Assembly: GCA_963205465.1 (NCBI GenBank)
Contig: CAUJKG010000387.1
Coordinates: 1 to 15,618, forward strand
Length of the DNA stretch: 15,618 nt
Reading direction: 5' to 3'
From: Pseudomonadota bacterium
Lineage (GTDB): Bacteria; Pseudomonadota; Alphaproteobacteria; Rhizobiales; Xanthobacteraceae
A model generated the notes under the pieces. The model worked only from the letters and a program-made list of their open reading frames with translations. It made no database searches and had not been told where the DNA came from. How positions within the stretch are numbered: the stretch's first letter is position 1; every line of letters begins with the position of its first letter. The translations under genes were made by a program, and so were the position numbers. Of the stretch, positions 1 to 6,963 are shown piece after piece.

Positions 1-1647
1 GAACAGGAAGACCGGATGCACCAGCGCTGCGGTGATGGTTCCGCCGATCAGGAGTTGAAAGGCGACATAGCCGCGTCCGCCCAGTTGCTCGCGCAAATTC
101 CGGCTGTCACGCATGTGTACGATAAAGGTCTGCAGCCAGCCCTTGAACCATCGGGTGCGCTGGGAAAGCCAGCTGTCGAATTTTTCCGGTGCTTCCTCCC
201 ACGTCGTGGAATCGAGCACGCCGGTTTCATAGCCGAAGCGGGCAAGGCGGAAGCCGAGATCGGCATCCTCCGTCACGTTGTGCGGATCCCAGCCGCCGGC
301 CTTCCGCAGCAGATCAGTACGAAAATGATTGGATGTGCCGCCCAAAGGCAGCGGCAACCGCCATCGCGCCAAAGCTGGCAGCAGCACATCGAACAGCCCG
401 CAATATTCCGCGCGGAAGTGCTTGGTTAGAAAGTTCAGCTTCTTGTTGTCGATCGCAAGTTTCGCCTGCACGCAGGCAAGCTGCGGCTTGCCGAGTACGA
501 ATTGCGCGTAAGCGCCGCGAAGCTGCTCGGGATGCGGGCGATCCTCGGCGTCGTAGACCACGATATATTCGCCGCGAACGAAGGGAAGGGCGGCTTGCAG
601 CGCTTTGGGTTTGGTGCGTGGATCGTTTCGGGGCGCGATGAAAATCTCGAAGCACGGATCGAGCAGGATCGCTCTTGCCGCCGCTAGGGTTTCGTTATCG
701 TCGGCCTCAAGAACGAGCTTCACGTCGAGCTTCTCGCGCGGATAATCGAGCGCGGAAATCGACTTCACGATCTCCGCGAGCACATTGGCCTCGCGATAAA
801 GCGGAACGAGGATGCTGTAGATGGGCAATTCCTGATCCGGAATGGTCAGTCGTTCCTTGCGAGAACTTGGGACGAAGCACGCGATCACGCGCAATCCCGC
901 CGATGCGATGAAAATCGCTGAGAAAAACAGGCTTACCGCGATCAGGACCAGCCGGTACGGAGGCGTCCCCAAGAGCCACGGCAGTACGAACAGACCGCCG
1001 AGGAGGAGAGCAATCGCGAGTGCGTGGAGCGTGAAACCGGCGCTGCCCGCCGAGAGATCCGGCCAGCGCTCGCGTAATCCGAATGCGGCATCCCTTGCCA
1101 GTCGTTTGCCGCTCGATCGCATCACGAAATCGCGTAATCGCTCGAACGACGTAATCCGGACCTGACGCGCGAGCATTGGCGACTCCGAAAGATAATCGTG
1201 GATCGCCCGGAGATTGTTTCCGGTTAGCGCGACGGTCGGACGCGTCTCGCCGTAGCGCGCGTTTGCCGGCAGGATGCCGCTGGCGAGAATGCCGGGCACG
1301 TCGAGCGGATTGGCAGTGCTGTCTTCCAGGAGATCGGTCTCGACGCCGAGATCTCCGGCAACAGCGTGCATGAGCGTATCAGGATCGACCACGCCGCTGC
1401 GCAGCACCACCGTATCGGCTCCGAGCCCTATCGCTTTGCCTCTGGCCGCGGCCCAGCGCAGGAATACGGGCTCCACCAGGCCTCTGAGTGCATGCAGTTC
1501 AGGTGGTAGGTCGGATACGACGCGGAAACGGGCCTGCGTTTCGGCAAAGCCGCCATGCGGCCGGAGCGGGGACGAAGGTTCCTGAACCTCGCGCTCGCCC
1601 GTAGCAAAATTTGGATCGAACGGATCGAAACGCGGTCCGAGCGACAA
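1..1647 (-). CDS. Family 2 glycosyltransferase, membrane-bound, with N-terminal MshEN-like domain (3' end missing)
   Basis: This gene runs leftward off the window; 549 codons are visible and the C-terminus is missing. It belongs to the processive, cellulose/chitin-synthase-like GT2 enzymes, which transfer sugar from a nucleotide-sugar at the inner membrane; the polymer cannot be told from sequence. Counting from the proposed start, two hydrophobic segments lie near residues 210-226 and 232-252. The catalytic domain follows from about 275, with an Asp pair at 316-317 (EADDNE), DAED at 366-369, TEDADLG from 459 and QRTRW from 496. A further membrane segment begins near 526. Residues about 45-115 resemble the N-terminal domain of type II secretion ATPases (MshEN), an arrangement I recall in alphaproteobacterial GT2 proteins. 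The frame is closed by a TAG at 1672-1674. No ATG or GTG occurs early, so I chose the TTG at 1645-1647, preceded by GGGGTGGG. The family is secure; the exact start is uncertain. Confidence 0.85.
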   Translation of the reverse strand, partial: MSLGPRFDPFDPNFATGEREVQEPSSPLRPHGGFAETQARFRVVSDLPPELHALRGLVEPVFLRWAAARGKAIGLGADTVVLRSGVVDPDTLMHAVAGDLGVETDLLEDSTANPLDVPGILASGILPANARYGETRPTVALTGNNLRAIHDYLSESPMLARQVRITSFERLRDFVMRSSGKRLARDAAFGLRERWPDLSAGSAGFTLHALAIALLLGGLFVLPWLLGTPPYRLVLIAVSLFFSAIFIASAGLRVIACFVPSSRKERLTIPDQELPIYSILVPLYREANVLAEIVKSISALDYPREKLDVKLVLEADDNETLAAARAILLDPCFEIFIAPRNDPRTKPKALQAALPFVRGEYIVVYDAEDRPHPEQLRGAYAQFVLGKPQLACVQAKLAIDNKKLNFLTKHFRAEYCGLFDVLLPALARWRLPLPLGGTSNHFRTDLLRKAGGWDPHNVTEDADLGFRLARFGYETGVLDSTTWEEAPEKFDSWLSQRTRWFKGWLQTFIVHMRDSRNLREQLGGRGYVAFQLLIGGTITAALVHPVFLF

Positions 1648-1673
1648 CTTTACCCACCCCGGATCGCTCGTCT

Positions 1674-1699
1674 AAAAAGCGCCCGGAAATTTTCGGGCG
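1674..1699 (-). terminator. Hairpin with T-run, reading leftward, just upstream of the glycosyltransferase
   Basis: A near-perfect 20-bp palindrome lies at 1680-1699. Its outer arms CGCCCG and CGGGCG match exactly, and the inner A/T pairs include one G-T mismatch. Read on the minus strand, the stem is followed by C and then five T (1674-1678), which is the form of an intrinsic terminator. It sits 27 bp upstream of the proposed TTG start of the glycosyltransferase and 29 bp upstream of the divergent binding-protein gene. It could be an attenuator in the glycosyltransferase leader, a stop for antisense transcripts from the right, or a protein-binding operator shared by both genes. The structure is seen directly; the role is inferred. 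Confidence 0.45.
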
Positions 1700-1728
1700 A
1701 AAGCGCCTGCAGTCGGCTAAAATAAATA

Positions 1729-2649
1729 ATGAGCAATCTCCGGTTCCTATCCTGCTTCGGACGCCGCTCGCTCCGCAACGCTTTTTTGCGTGCGGCGGCG
1801 TTTCTCGTGCTGCTTCCCGCGATGCATTACGCGGCACCGCACGCAAAGGCGCAGGCGCAAACACCGGCGCCAACACAAGCGCAGGAAATCCTCATCCCCC
1901 GTTTCTGGGATCCGAAGCGCCGGCCCGAGAAGCCGAACCTCGGCCGCATGACGACGATCCGCTTTCTGGCCGAAGACGATTATCCGCCGTTTCATTTCCG
2001 CGGACCCAACGGTCTGCCGATCGGCTTCAATGTCGATATGGCGCGCGCGATTTGCGAGGAACTCGGCGTGACCTGCACGATTCAGGTGCGGCGCTTCGAT
2101 ACGCTGCTTGCAGCACTCGAGTCCGGTGCAGGCGATGCCGTCATCGCCTCGATCGCGATCACGCCGGAGACGCGCAAGAAAGCCGACTTCACCGACCGCT
2201 ATTACCGCACGCCCGCGCGCTTCGTGGCGCGAAAGGATTCTCCGCTGCGCGAAATTGCGCCTGCGCGCGTTGCCGGCCGCTCCATCGCTGTGGTCGCCGG
2301 CAGCGCGCATGAGGCTTATATCCGCACCTTTTTCGCGGAGACGGCGATCCGGAGCTATCCGTCCGCGCCCGAAGCGCTCGCTGCGCTGAAGAAGGGTGAG
2401 GTGGATCTGGCCTTCGGCGACGGCATTTCGCTCGCGTTCTGGCTGAACGGCTCCGACTCCGAAGGCTGCTGCGCGTTCCGGGGCGGCGCCTATACCGAAA
2501 GCCGCTTCTTCGGCGAGGGCGTCGGTATCGCCGTCAAAACCGGCAATGAAGTGCTGCTCCGCGCACTCAATCACGCGCTCGCGCGCCTCTGGGAACGCGG
2601 GGTATTCACCGATCTCTATTTGCGTTATTTCCCGGTCGGTTTTTACTGA
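1729..2649 (+). CDS. Extracellular solute-binding protein, family 3 (amino-acid ABC type)
   Basis: A 306-residue periplasmic binding protein of the family that delivers polar amino acids or similar small solutes to ABC permeases. The N-terminus has basic residues, then a hydrophobic core (AAAFLVLLPA, about residues 22-31) and a likely cleavage site near AKAQAQ (about 40-45), so it is exported. No lipobox Cys is evident. A Pro/Gln/Ala-rich linker precedes the ligand-binding domain, which starts near residue 78 with the typical LAEDDYPPFHF strand, then GFNVDMARAICEELG and the ITPETRKKADFTDRYY segment of the family. No permease or ATPase gene is adjacent, so it is an orphan receptor in this window. 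It ends 23 bp before lysK and may be co-transcribed with it. ATG start at 1729. The ligand cannot be assigned. Confidence 0.88.
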   Translation: MSNLRFLSCFGRRSLRNAFLRAAAFLVLLPAMHYAAPHAKAQAQTPAPTQAQEILIPRFWDPKRRPEKPNLGRMTTIRFLAEDDYPPFHFRGPNGLPIGFNVDMARAICEELGVTCTIQVRRFDTLLAALESGAGDAVIASIAITPETRKKADFTDRYYRTPARFVARKDSPLREIAPARVAGRSIAVVAGSAHEAYIRTFFAETAIRSYPSAPEALAALKKGEVDLAFGDGISLAFWLNGSDSEGCCAFRGGAYTESRFFGEGVGIAVKTGNEVLLRALNHALARLWERGVFTDLYLRYFPVGFY

Positions 2650-2672
2650 TCCTTCCAAAAACGAGAAGAAGA

Positions 2673-4313
2673 ATGGCGTCCGAACCGGCTGCCCTGGCAG
2701 CAACCTTGCGCGAAGTTGCGGAAACCTCGAATGCCTGGCCGTTCGAGGAAGCGAAGAAGATCGTCGCGCGCCTGAAGAAACGGCCCAAGGACGAGGTGCT
2801 GTTCGAGACCGGCTACGGCCCTTCGGGCCTGCCGCATATCGGCACCTTCGGCGAGGTCGCCCGCACCACCATGGTGCGTCACGCCTTCCGCGTGCTGACC
2901 GACGACAAGATCAAGACCAAGTTGCTTGCCTTCTCCGACGATATGGATGGCCTGCGCAAGGTGCCGGACAACGTGCCGAACAAGGACCTGCTGGCGCAGG
3001 ACCTCGGCAAGCCGCTGACCCAGGTCCGCGATCCCTTCGGCACGCATCCGAGCTTCGGCGAACATAACAACGCGCGGCTGCGCGCCTTTCTCGACCAGTT
3101 CGGTTTCGAGTATGAATTTGCGTCCTCGACGCAATATTATAAGAGCGGCCGCTTCGACGAGACGCTGCTGAAGGTGTTGCAGAACTACGAAGCGGTGATG
3201 GCGATCATGCTGCCCTCGCTGCGCGAGGAGCGCGCTTCGACCTATTCGCCGTTCCTTCCGCTTTGCCCGCGCACGGGCGTCGTGTTGCAGGTGCCGATCG
3301 TCGATCATGACGTCAACGCCGGCACGATCACCTACGAAGACCCCGAAACCAAAGAGCGCGTGACCACGCCGGTCACCGGCGGCCGCGTCAAGCTGCAATG
3401 GAAGCCGGACTGGGCCATGCGCTGGGTCGCGCTCGGCGTCGATTACGAAATGGCAGGCAAGGATCTGATCGACTCGGTGAAGCTCTCCGGCGAGATCGCG
3501 CGCGCGCTCGGCGGCATGCCGCCGGAAGGCTTCAATTACGAGCTCTTCCTCGACGAGAAGGGCCAGAAGATTTCCAAGTCGAAGGGCAACGGCCTCACCA
3601 TCGACGAGTGGCTGCGCTACGCGAGCCCGGAGTCTTTATCGCTCTTCATGTATCGGGAGCCGAAGGCGGCGAAGCGGCTTTACTTCGACGTGATCCCGAG
3701 GAATGTCGACGACTATCAGCAATTCCTTGAAGGCTATCGCAAGCAGACCGAATGGAAGCACCGGCTCGGCAATCCGGTCTGGCATATCCACTCCGGCAAT
3801 CCGCCGGAACCGGACATGCCGGTCACCTTCCAGATGCTGCTCACGCTGGTTTCGTCGTCGAACGCGGAAAATGCCGAAACGCTCTGGGGTTTCATCGGCC
3901 GCTATCGTCCGGGCGTGACCAAGGACACGCATCCGAAGCTCGGCAATCTGGTTGAATACGCGATCCATTATTTCCGCGATTTCGTATTGCCGACCAAGAA
4001 ATTCCGCGAGCCGACCGAGAGCGAACGCGCGGCCCTCACCGATCTGCGCGATGCGCTCTCGCAACTGCCGGCGGACGCGACTGCGGAGTCCATTCAGGAC
4101 GTGGTCTATGAGATCGGCCGCCGCGAGCCGTTCCTCGATCACAAGAAGGCGGCCAAAGACGGCAAGCCCGGCGTTTCGCTGGAGTGGTTCAACATGCTCT
4201 ATCAGGTGCTGCTCGGGCAGGAGAAGGGACCGCGCTTCGGTTCTTTCGTGGCGGTCTACGGCATCGAGAATACGGTCGCGATGATCGACGGAGCGCTGGC
4301 GCGCTCGGCTTGA
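2673..4313 (+). CDS. lysK: Lysyl-tRNA synthetase, class I (archaeal type)
   Basis: A 546-residue cytoplasmic enzyme that charges tRNA-Lys with lysine using ATP. It is the class I form (LysRS1), typical of archaea but also standard in many alphaproteobacteria, not the usual bacterial class II LysS. The Rossmann-fold HIGH-type signature is seen as GLPHIGTFG (residues 52-60, HIG at 55-57), and the KMSKS-type loop as KISKSKG (residues 299-305) within DEKGQKISKSKGNG. The length is normal for the family, and the reading frame is intact through to a C-terminal helical anticodon-binding region. The ATG at 2673 is preceded by a purine-rich GAGAAGAAG ribosome-binding stretch. The upstream binding-protein gene is 23 bp away; downstream lies a terminator region facing a convergent gene. 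Identification is secure. Confidence 0.97.
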   Translation: MASEPAALAATLREVAETSNAWPFEEAKKIVARLKKRPKDEVLFETGYGPSGLPHIGTFGEVARTTMVRHAFRVLTDDKIKTKLLAFSDDMDGLRKVPDNVPNKDLLAQDLGKPLTQVRDPFGTHPSFGEHNNARLRAFLDQFGFEYEFASSTQYYKSGRFDETLLKVLQNYEAVMAIMLPSLREERASTYSPFLPLCPRTGVVLQVPIVDHDVNAGTITYEDPETKERVTTPVTGGRVKLQWKPDWAMRWVALGVDYEMAGKDLIDSVKLSGEIARALGGMPPEGFNYELFLDEKGQKISKSKGNGLTIDEWLRYASPESLSLFMYREPKAAKRLYFDVIPRNVDDYQQFLEGYRKQTEWKHRLGNPVWHIHSGNPPEPDMPVTFQMLLTLVSSSNAENAETLWGFIGRYRPGVTKDTHPKLGNLVEYAIHYFRDFVLPTKKFREPTESERAALTDLRDALSQLPADATAESIQDVVYEIGRREPFLDHKKAAKDGKPGVSLEWFNMLYQVLLGQEKGPRFGSFVAVYGIENTVAMIDGALARSA

Positions 4314-4320
4314 TCCAGGG

Positions 4321-4355
4321 CCGCAAACGCGCCGATCCGCAGGATCTTTTTGCGG
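4321..4355 (+). terminator. Probable intrinsic terminator of lysK
   Basis: Starting 8 bp after the lysK stop codon, GATCC (4334-4338), a 3-nt loop and GGATC (4342-4346) form a 5-bp hairpin directly followed by five T (4347-4351). An outer pair CCGCAAA (4321-4327) and TTTGCGG (4349-4355) can fold around it. The short stem makes efficiency uncertain, but the position and T-run fit a rightward terminator. Confidence 0.5.
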
Positions 4356-4367
4356 TGGCGGGTTTAT

Positions 4368-4389
4368 CCGTGCGGATTTTGCCGCACGG
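4368..4389. terminator. Perfect 8-bp inverted repeat between convergent genes
   Basis: CCGTGCGG (4368-4375) and CCGCACGG (4382-4389) are exact inverted repeats around the 6-nt loop ATTTTG. The hairpin lies 6 bp beyond the stop codon of the leftward PPOX gene. No T-run follows on either strand, so it is probably a transcript-end or mRNA-stabilising hairpin for that gene and a barrier between the two converging transcription units, not a textbook terminator. Confidence 0.4.
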
Positions 4390-4395
4390 CCGATT

Positions 4396-5004
4396 TCAAT
4401 AGAGCGAATTCTTTACCCGTGCGGGCAGGTCGCGGTCGTAGGTCTTACTGTCGAAACCTTCCCAGACTGCGGCAATCATGTCGCCCGCGCTTGGTAGCGT
4501 GCCCCGCGGGAGGTGCTTTGCCGGATCCCAGAGCTGCGAACGGACCACGGATTTCGAGCAATGAAAGTAAGCGCTTTCGACCGAGATCAGCACCACGGTC
4601 CGCGGCAGTTTATTTGCAACAGCGAAGCGTTGCAGAAGCTCCGCATTGATTGAAATCTGCGCGCGGCCGTTCACCCGCAACGTTTCTCCCACGCCGGGCA
4701 CGATAAAGAGCAGCGACACGCGCGGATCGGCAACGATGTTCAGAAGGTTGTCGATCCGGTTGTTGCCGGGCCGGTCCGGAATGGCGAGTGTTCGCTCGTC
4801 GATGATCTGCACGAAGCCTGCGGCGTCGCCTTTGGGCGAACAGTCGATTCCATCCGGGCCGGAAGAAGCGAGGATCACGAAGGGCGAAGCCTTGACGAAA
4901 GCCTGATAGGGCTCGTTCAGGAACGTGATTTCCTTCGCCACCGAGCGGGGATTGGGTTCGCCATAGATCGCGCGCAGCGCTTCGGCGGAGGTGAGAAGGG
5001 TCAT
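4396..5004 (-). CDS. Pyridoxamine 5'-phosphate oxidase (PPOX) family, flavin-binding protein
   Basis: A 202-residue cytosolic protein of the split-barrel flavin-binding superfamily that includes pyridoxamine phosphate oxidases and F420/FMN-dependent reductases. The barrel is visible as FVILASSGPDGIDCSPKGDAAG (residues 42-63), the IPDRPGNNRIDNLLNI segment and the strands around VSLLFIVPG and LRVNGRAQI. These match the subgroup usually labelled MSMEG_1061-type, whose substrate is not established; it should not be read as the vitamin B6 enzyme PdxH. Its ATG follows the stop codon of the S24 repressor without any intervening base (TAG-ATG), so the two are translationally coupled in one operon. 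The C-terminal tail (DRDLPARVKNSLY) is typical of the subgroup. The superfamily is confident; the reaction is unknown. Confidence 0.88.
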   Translation of the reverse strand: MTLLTSAEALRAIYGEPNPRSVAKEITFLNEPYQAFVKASPFVILASSGPDGIDCSPKGDAAGFVQIIDERTLAIPDRPGNNRIDNLLNIVADPRVSLLFIVPGVGETLRVNGRAQISINAELLQRFAVANKLPRTVVLISVESAYFHCSKSVVRSQLWDPAKHLPRGTLPSAGDMIAAVWEGFDSKTYDRDLPARVKNSLY

Positions 5005-5634
5005 CTACTGGCTTGCCCAGACGATCCGCGCGATCCAGACCACATCGCTCATCGGCAGCACGCGGTCCTTATGGTCGGGGTTGAGCGATTTGAGCTCGAC
5101 CGTTTTCGCGGTTTTCTTTTTCAGCTCCTTCGCCAGCACTTCGCCGTCCTTGGTTTTCAGGACCACGCGGTCGCCTTTGTGCAAGGGGGCGGCCGGCGAG
5201 ACGACGATGACGTCGCCTTTGCGATAGAGCGGTTCCATGGAATTGCCGGAAACCTCGAGCGCATAGGCGTGGTCGTCGTCCACGTTCGGCAGCTTGATCT
5301 CGTCCCAGCCCGAGCCGACCGGAAAGCCGCTGTCGTCGAAGAAGCCGCCCGAGCCCGCTTCGGCAAAGCCGATCAGCGGCACCGGTTGCGCCGGGCGCTT
5401 CGGCTTCTTGGTCAGGAGCGAAATGAATTCGTCGATGGTGGCGCCGGTCGCTTCCAGCACTTTTGCGATGGATTCGGTCGAGGGCCAGCGGGCCCGCCCG
5501 TCCGGCGTTACGCGCTTCGATTTGTTGAAGGTGGTCGGGTCGAGTCCGGCCGCCTTGGCAAGGCCGGACGGCGAGAAGTTATAGCGGGCGGCAATGCGAT
5601 CGACCGCGCCCCAGACCTGACTATGGCTCAGCAT
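5005..5634 (-). CDS. S24 family (LexA/CI-like) helix-turn-helix repressor
   Basis: A 209-residue two-domain regulator. Residues 1-75 form a lambda-CI/XRE-like DNA-binding region (RYNFSPSGLAKAAGLDPTTF, with STESIAKVLEATG after it). Residues 84-209 form an S24 peptidase domain as in LexA and phage repressors. The active-site Ser is Ser132 in SGNSMEP and the Lys is Lys169 in GEVLAKEL, 37 residues apart as in E. coli LexA (119 and 156). An Ala93-Gly94 pair in GFAEAGSGG is placed where autocleavage would occur. So the protein looks catalytically intact and able to inactivate itself, perhaps after DNA damage or another stress; the signal is inferred. It is first in an operon with the PPOX gene. The ATG at 5634 has GGAGAG 4 nt upstream. 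It is not LexA itself (different N-terminal domain), and no other phage genes are nearby. Confidence 0.9.
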   Translation of the reverse strand: MLSHSQVWGAVDRIAARYNFSPSGLAKAAGLDPTTFNKSKRVTPDGRARWPSTESIAKVLEATGATIDEFISLLTKKPKRPAQPVPLIGFAEAGSGGFFDDSGFPVGSGWDEIKLPNVDDDHAYALEVSGNSMEPLYRKGDVIVVSPAAPLHKGDRVVLKTKDGEVLAKELKKKTAKTVELKSLNPDHKDRVLPMSDVVWIARIVWASQ

Positions 5635-5659
5635 CGGGCTCTCCGATTCATGGCGAAGG

Positions 5660-5695
5660 ATTATATACCCATTCGAGGGTTTATCATCTGGATAA
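5660..5695 (-). promoter_or_regulatory. Candidate promoter and operator of the S24 repressor operon
   Basis: On the minus strand a perfect TATAAT lies at 5660-5665, 25 bp before the ATG at 5634. The -35 position is occupied by the perfect inverted repeat TTATC-N5-GATAA (5681-5695) instead of a good TTGACA. A second imperfect repeat, ACCC-N6-GGGT (5667-5680), lies between the two. Dyads overlapping a promoter just upstream of a CI/LexA-type gene suggest autorepression. The sequence match is direct; the function is inferred. Confidence 0.45.
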
Positions 5696-5741
5696 GACGT
5701 GGCAAGGGGCTTGCCCCCGCTTGCGGCGCCATCCCACCGCC

Positions 5742-5852
5742 TCTAGAGCATGATCCCGAAAAGTGTGAAGCGGTTTTCGGAAAAGATCATGCGCAAACAA
5801 AGGGCTAAAGCAGGATGATTTTCATTTTCCGAATTGCCATCCTGCTTTAGCC
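5742..5852. repeat. Composite dispersed palindromic element, copy 1 (upstream of pyrD)
   Basis: Two adjacent palindromes. The first (5742-5794) starts TCTAGAGCATGATC and has an outer stem GCATGATC/GATCATGC (5748-5755, 5785-5792) and an inner stem CCGAAAA/TTTTCGG (5756-5762, 5774-5780), with AAAA bulged on the right arm. The second (5803-5852) is a perfect 15-bp stem GGCTAAAGCAGGATG/CATCCTGCTTTAGCC around a 20-nt loop. This two-part arrangement matches my memory of elements scattered through intergenic regions of Bradyrhizobium and relatives. It fills most of the gap between the divergent repressor operon and pyrD and ends 28 bp before the pyrD ATG. It may be non-autonomous mobile DNA or an mRNA structure. 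No coding sequence is seen in 5635-5880. Confidence 0.8.
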
Positions 5853-5880
5853 TCCGCCGGCCTTTCGGGAAAAGTCGCCC

Positions 5881-6963
5881 ATGTCGCTCCTGCTCGATCT
5901 TGCCTTGCCGTTCTCGCGCTTCTTCGAGGCTGAGGACGCGCACCGGCTCGCGATCCGGGCGCTCTCCATGATGCCCAAGGGTGGAACCCCGGTCGACGAT
6001 CCGCGCCTTGCGGTTTCCGCCTTCGGGCTCAATTTCAAGAATCCGGTCGGTCTGGCCGCGGGCTTCGACAAGAACGCCGAAGTTCCCGATGCCGTGCTGG
6101 CGCTCGGTTTCGGCTTTGCCGAAGTCGGCACGCTGACGCCGAAAGCCCAGCCGGGCAATCCGCGGCCTCGCGTGTTCCGGCTGCTGCGCGACGAGGGCGT
6201 GATCAATCGTCTCGGCTTCAACAATGGCGGCTTCGATGCGGCGCTGTCCCGGCTGTCGCTGCGCGCGCCTTATGGAATTCTCGGCATCAATATCGGCGCG
6301 AACAAGGATTCGGCCGATCGCATCGCGGACTATGTTGCCGGCGTCGAGATCTTCTCGCCGCATGCGACCTATCTCACGGTCAACGTCTCCTCGCCGAACA
6401 CGCCGGGTCTGCGCGATCTGCAATCCGCCCAGGCGCTCGATGAACTCATGAAGCGCGTGCTGGAGGCACGCGAGCGCGCCGCGCAGAAGGGCGACGGCCG
6501 CAAGCCGATTCTTTTGAAAATCGCGCCCGATGTCGCGCTTGGCGATCTCGACGACATCGTGCAAATCGCGAAAAAGCGCGCGATCGACGGCATGATTGTT
6601 TCCAATACCACCGTGAGCCGCCCGGCCTCGCTCACCGAAAAGGAAGCGAAAGAGCAGGGCGGCCTGTCGGGCAAGCCGCTCTTCGACCTCTCGACGCGCA
6701 TGCTCGCGGAAACCTATCTGCGCGCCGAACGCGCGTTTCCGATCGTCGGCGTCGGCGGGGTCGATTCGGCGGAAGCCGCATGGAAAAAAATCCGTGCCGG
6801 CGCGACGCTGGTCCAGCTCTATACCGGCATGGTCTACAAGGGCTTCGGTCTCGTGCGCGAGATCAAGCGCGGCTTGAGCCTGAAGCTCGACCGCGGCAAG
6901 CACCGCTCGATCCAGGACGTGGTCGGGCTCGATGCGGTGGAAGCTTCCTCGTCTAGAGCATGA
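5881..6963 (+). CDS. pyrD: Dihydroorotate dehydrogenase (quinone), class 2
   Basis: A 360-residue FMN enzyme of de novo pyrimidine synthesis. It oxidises dihydroorotate to orotate and passes electrons to membrane quinones. The N-terminal amphipathic helices (LDLALPFSRFFEAEDAHRLA) are the membrane-docking region that marks class 2. The FMN barrel follows, with NPVGLAAGFDKNAE, VGTLTPKAQPGNPRPR, NRLGFNN and NVSSPNTPGLR. In the last motif Ser171 is the expected catalytic base (Ser175 in E. coli), then LLKIAPD, SNTTVSR and GVGG near the phosphate site. The ATG at 5881 has GGGAAAA about 7 nt upstream. The gene is flanked on both sides by copies of the same palindromic repeat. The last codons (Ser-Arg-Ala) and the TGA stop are contained in the downstream copy, so the C-terminus is probably altered from the ancestral one; the catalytic core is complete. 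Identification is secure. Confidence 0.97.
   Translation: MSLLLDLALPFSRFFEAEDAHRLAIRALSMMPKGGTPVDDPRLAVSAFGLNFKNPVGLAAGFDKNAEVPDAVLALGFGFAEVGTLTPKAQPGNPRPRVFRLLRDEGVINRLGFNNGGFDAALSRLSLRAPYGILGINIGANKDSADRIADYVAGVEIFSPHATYLTVNVSSPNTPGLRDLQSAQALDELMKRVLEARERAAQKGDGRKPILLKIAPDVALGDLDDIVQIAKKRAIDGMIVSNTTVSRPASLTEKEAKEQGGLSGKPLFDLSTRMLAETYLRAERAFPIVGVGGVDSAEAAWKKIRAGATLVQLYTGMVYKGFGLVREIKRGLSLKLDRGKHRSIQDVVGLDAVEASSSRA

Noticed and set aside
1747..3398. Minus-strand frames opposite the binding protein and lysK
   Set aside because: No family resemblance. The hairpin at 1674-1699 would be placed as a terminator for the first of these, but the sense protein is a clear periplasmic binding protein.
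5635..5741. Prophage or integration site near the S24 repressor
   Set aside because: No integrase, excisionase, tRNA gene or structural gene is present; the repressor is flanked by housekeeping genes.
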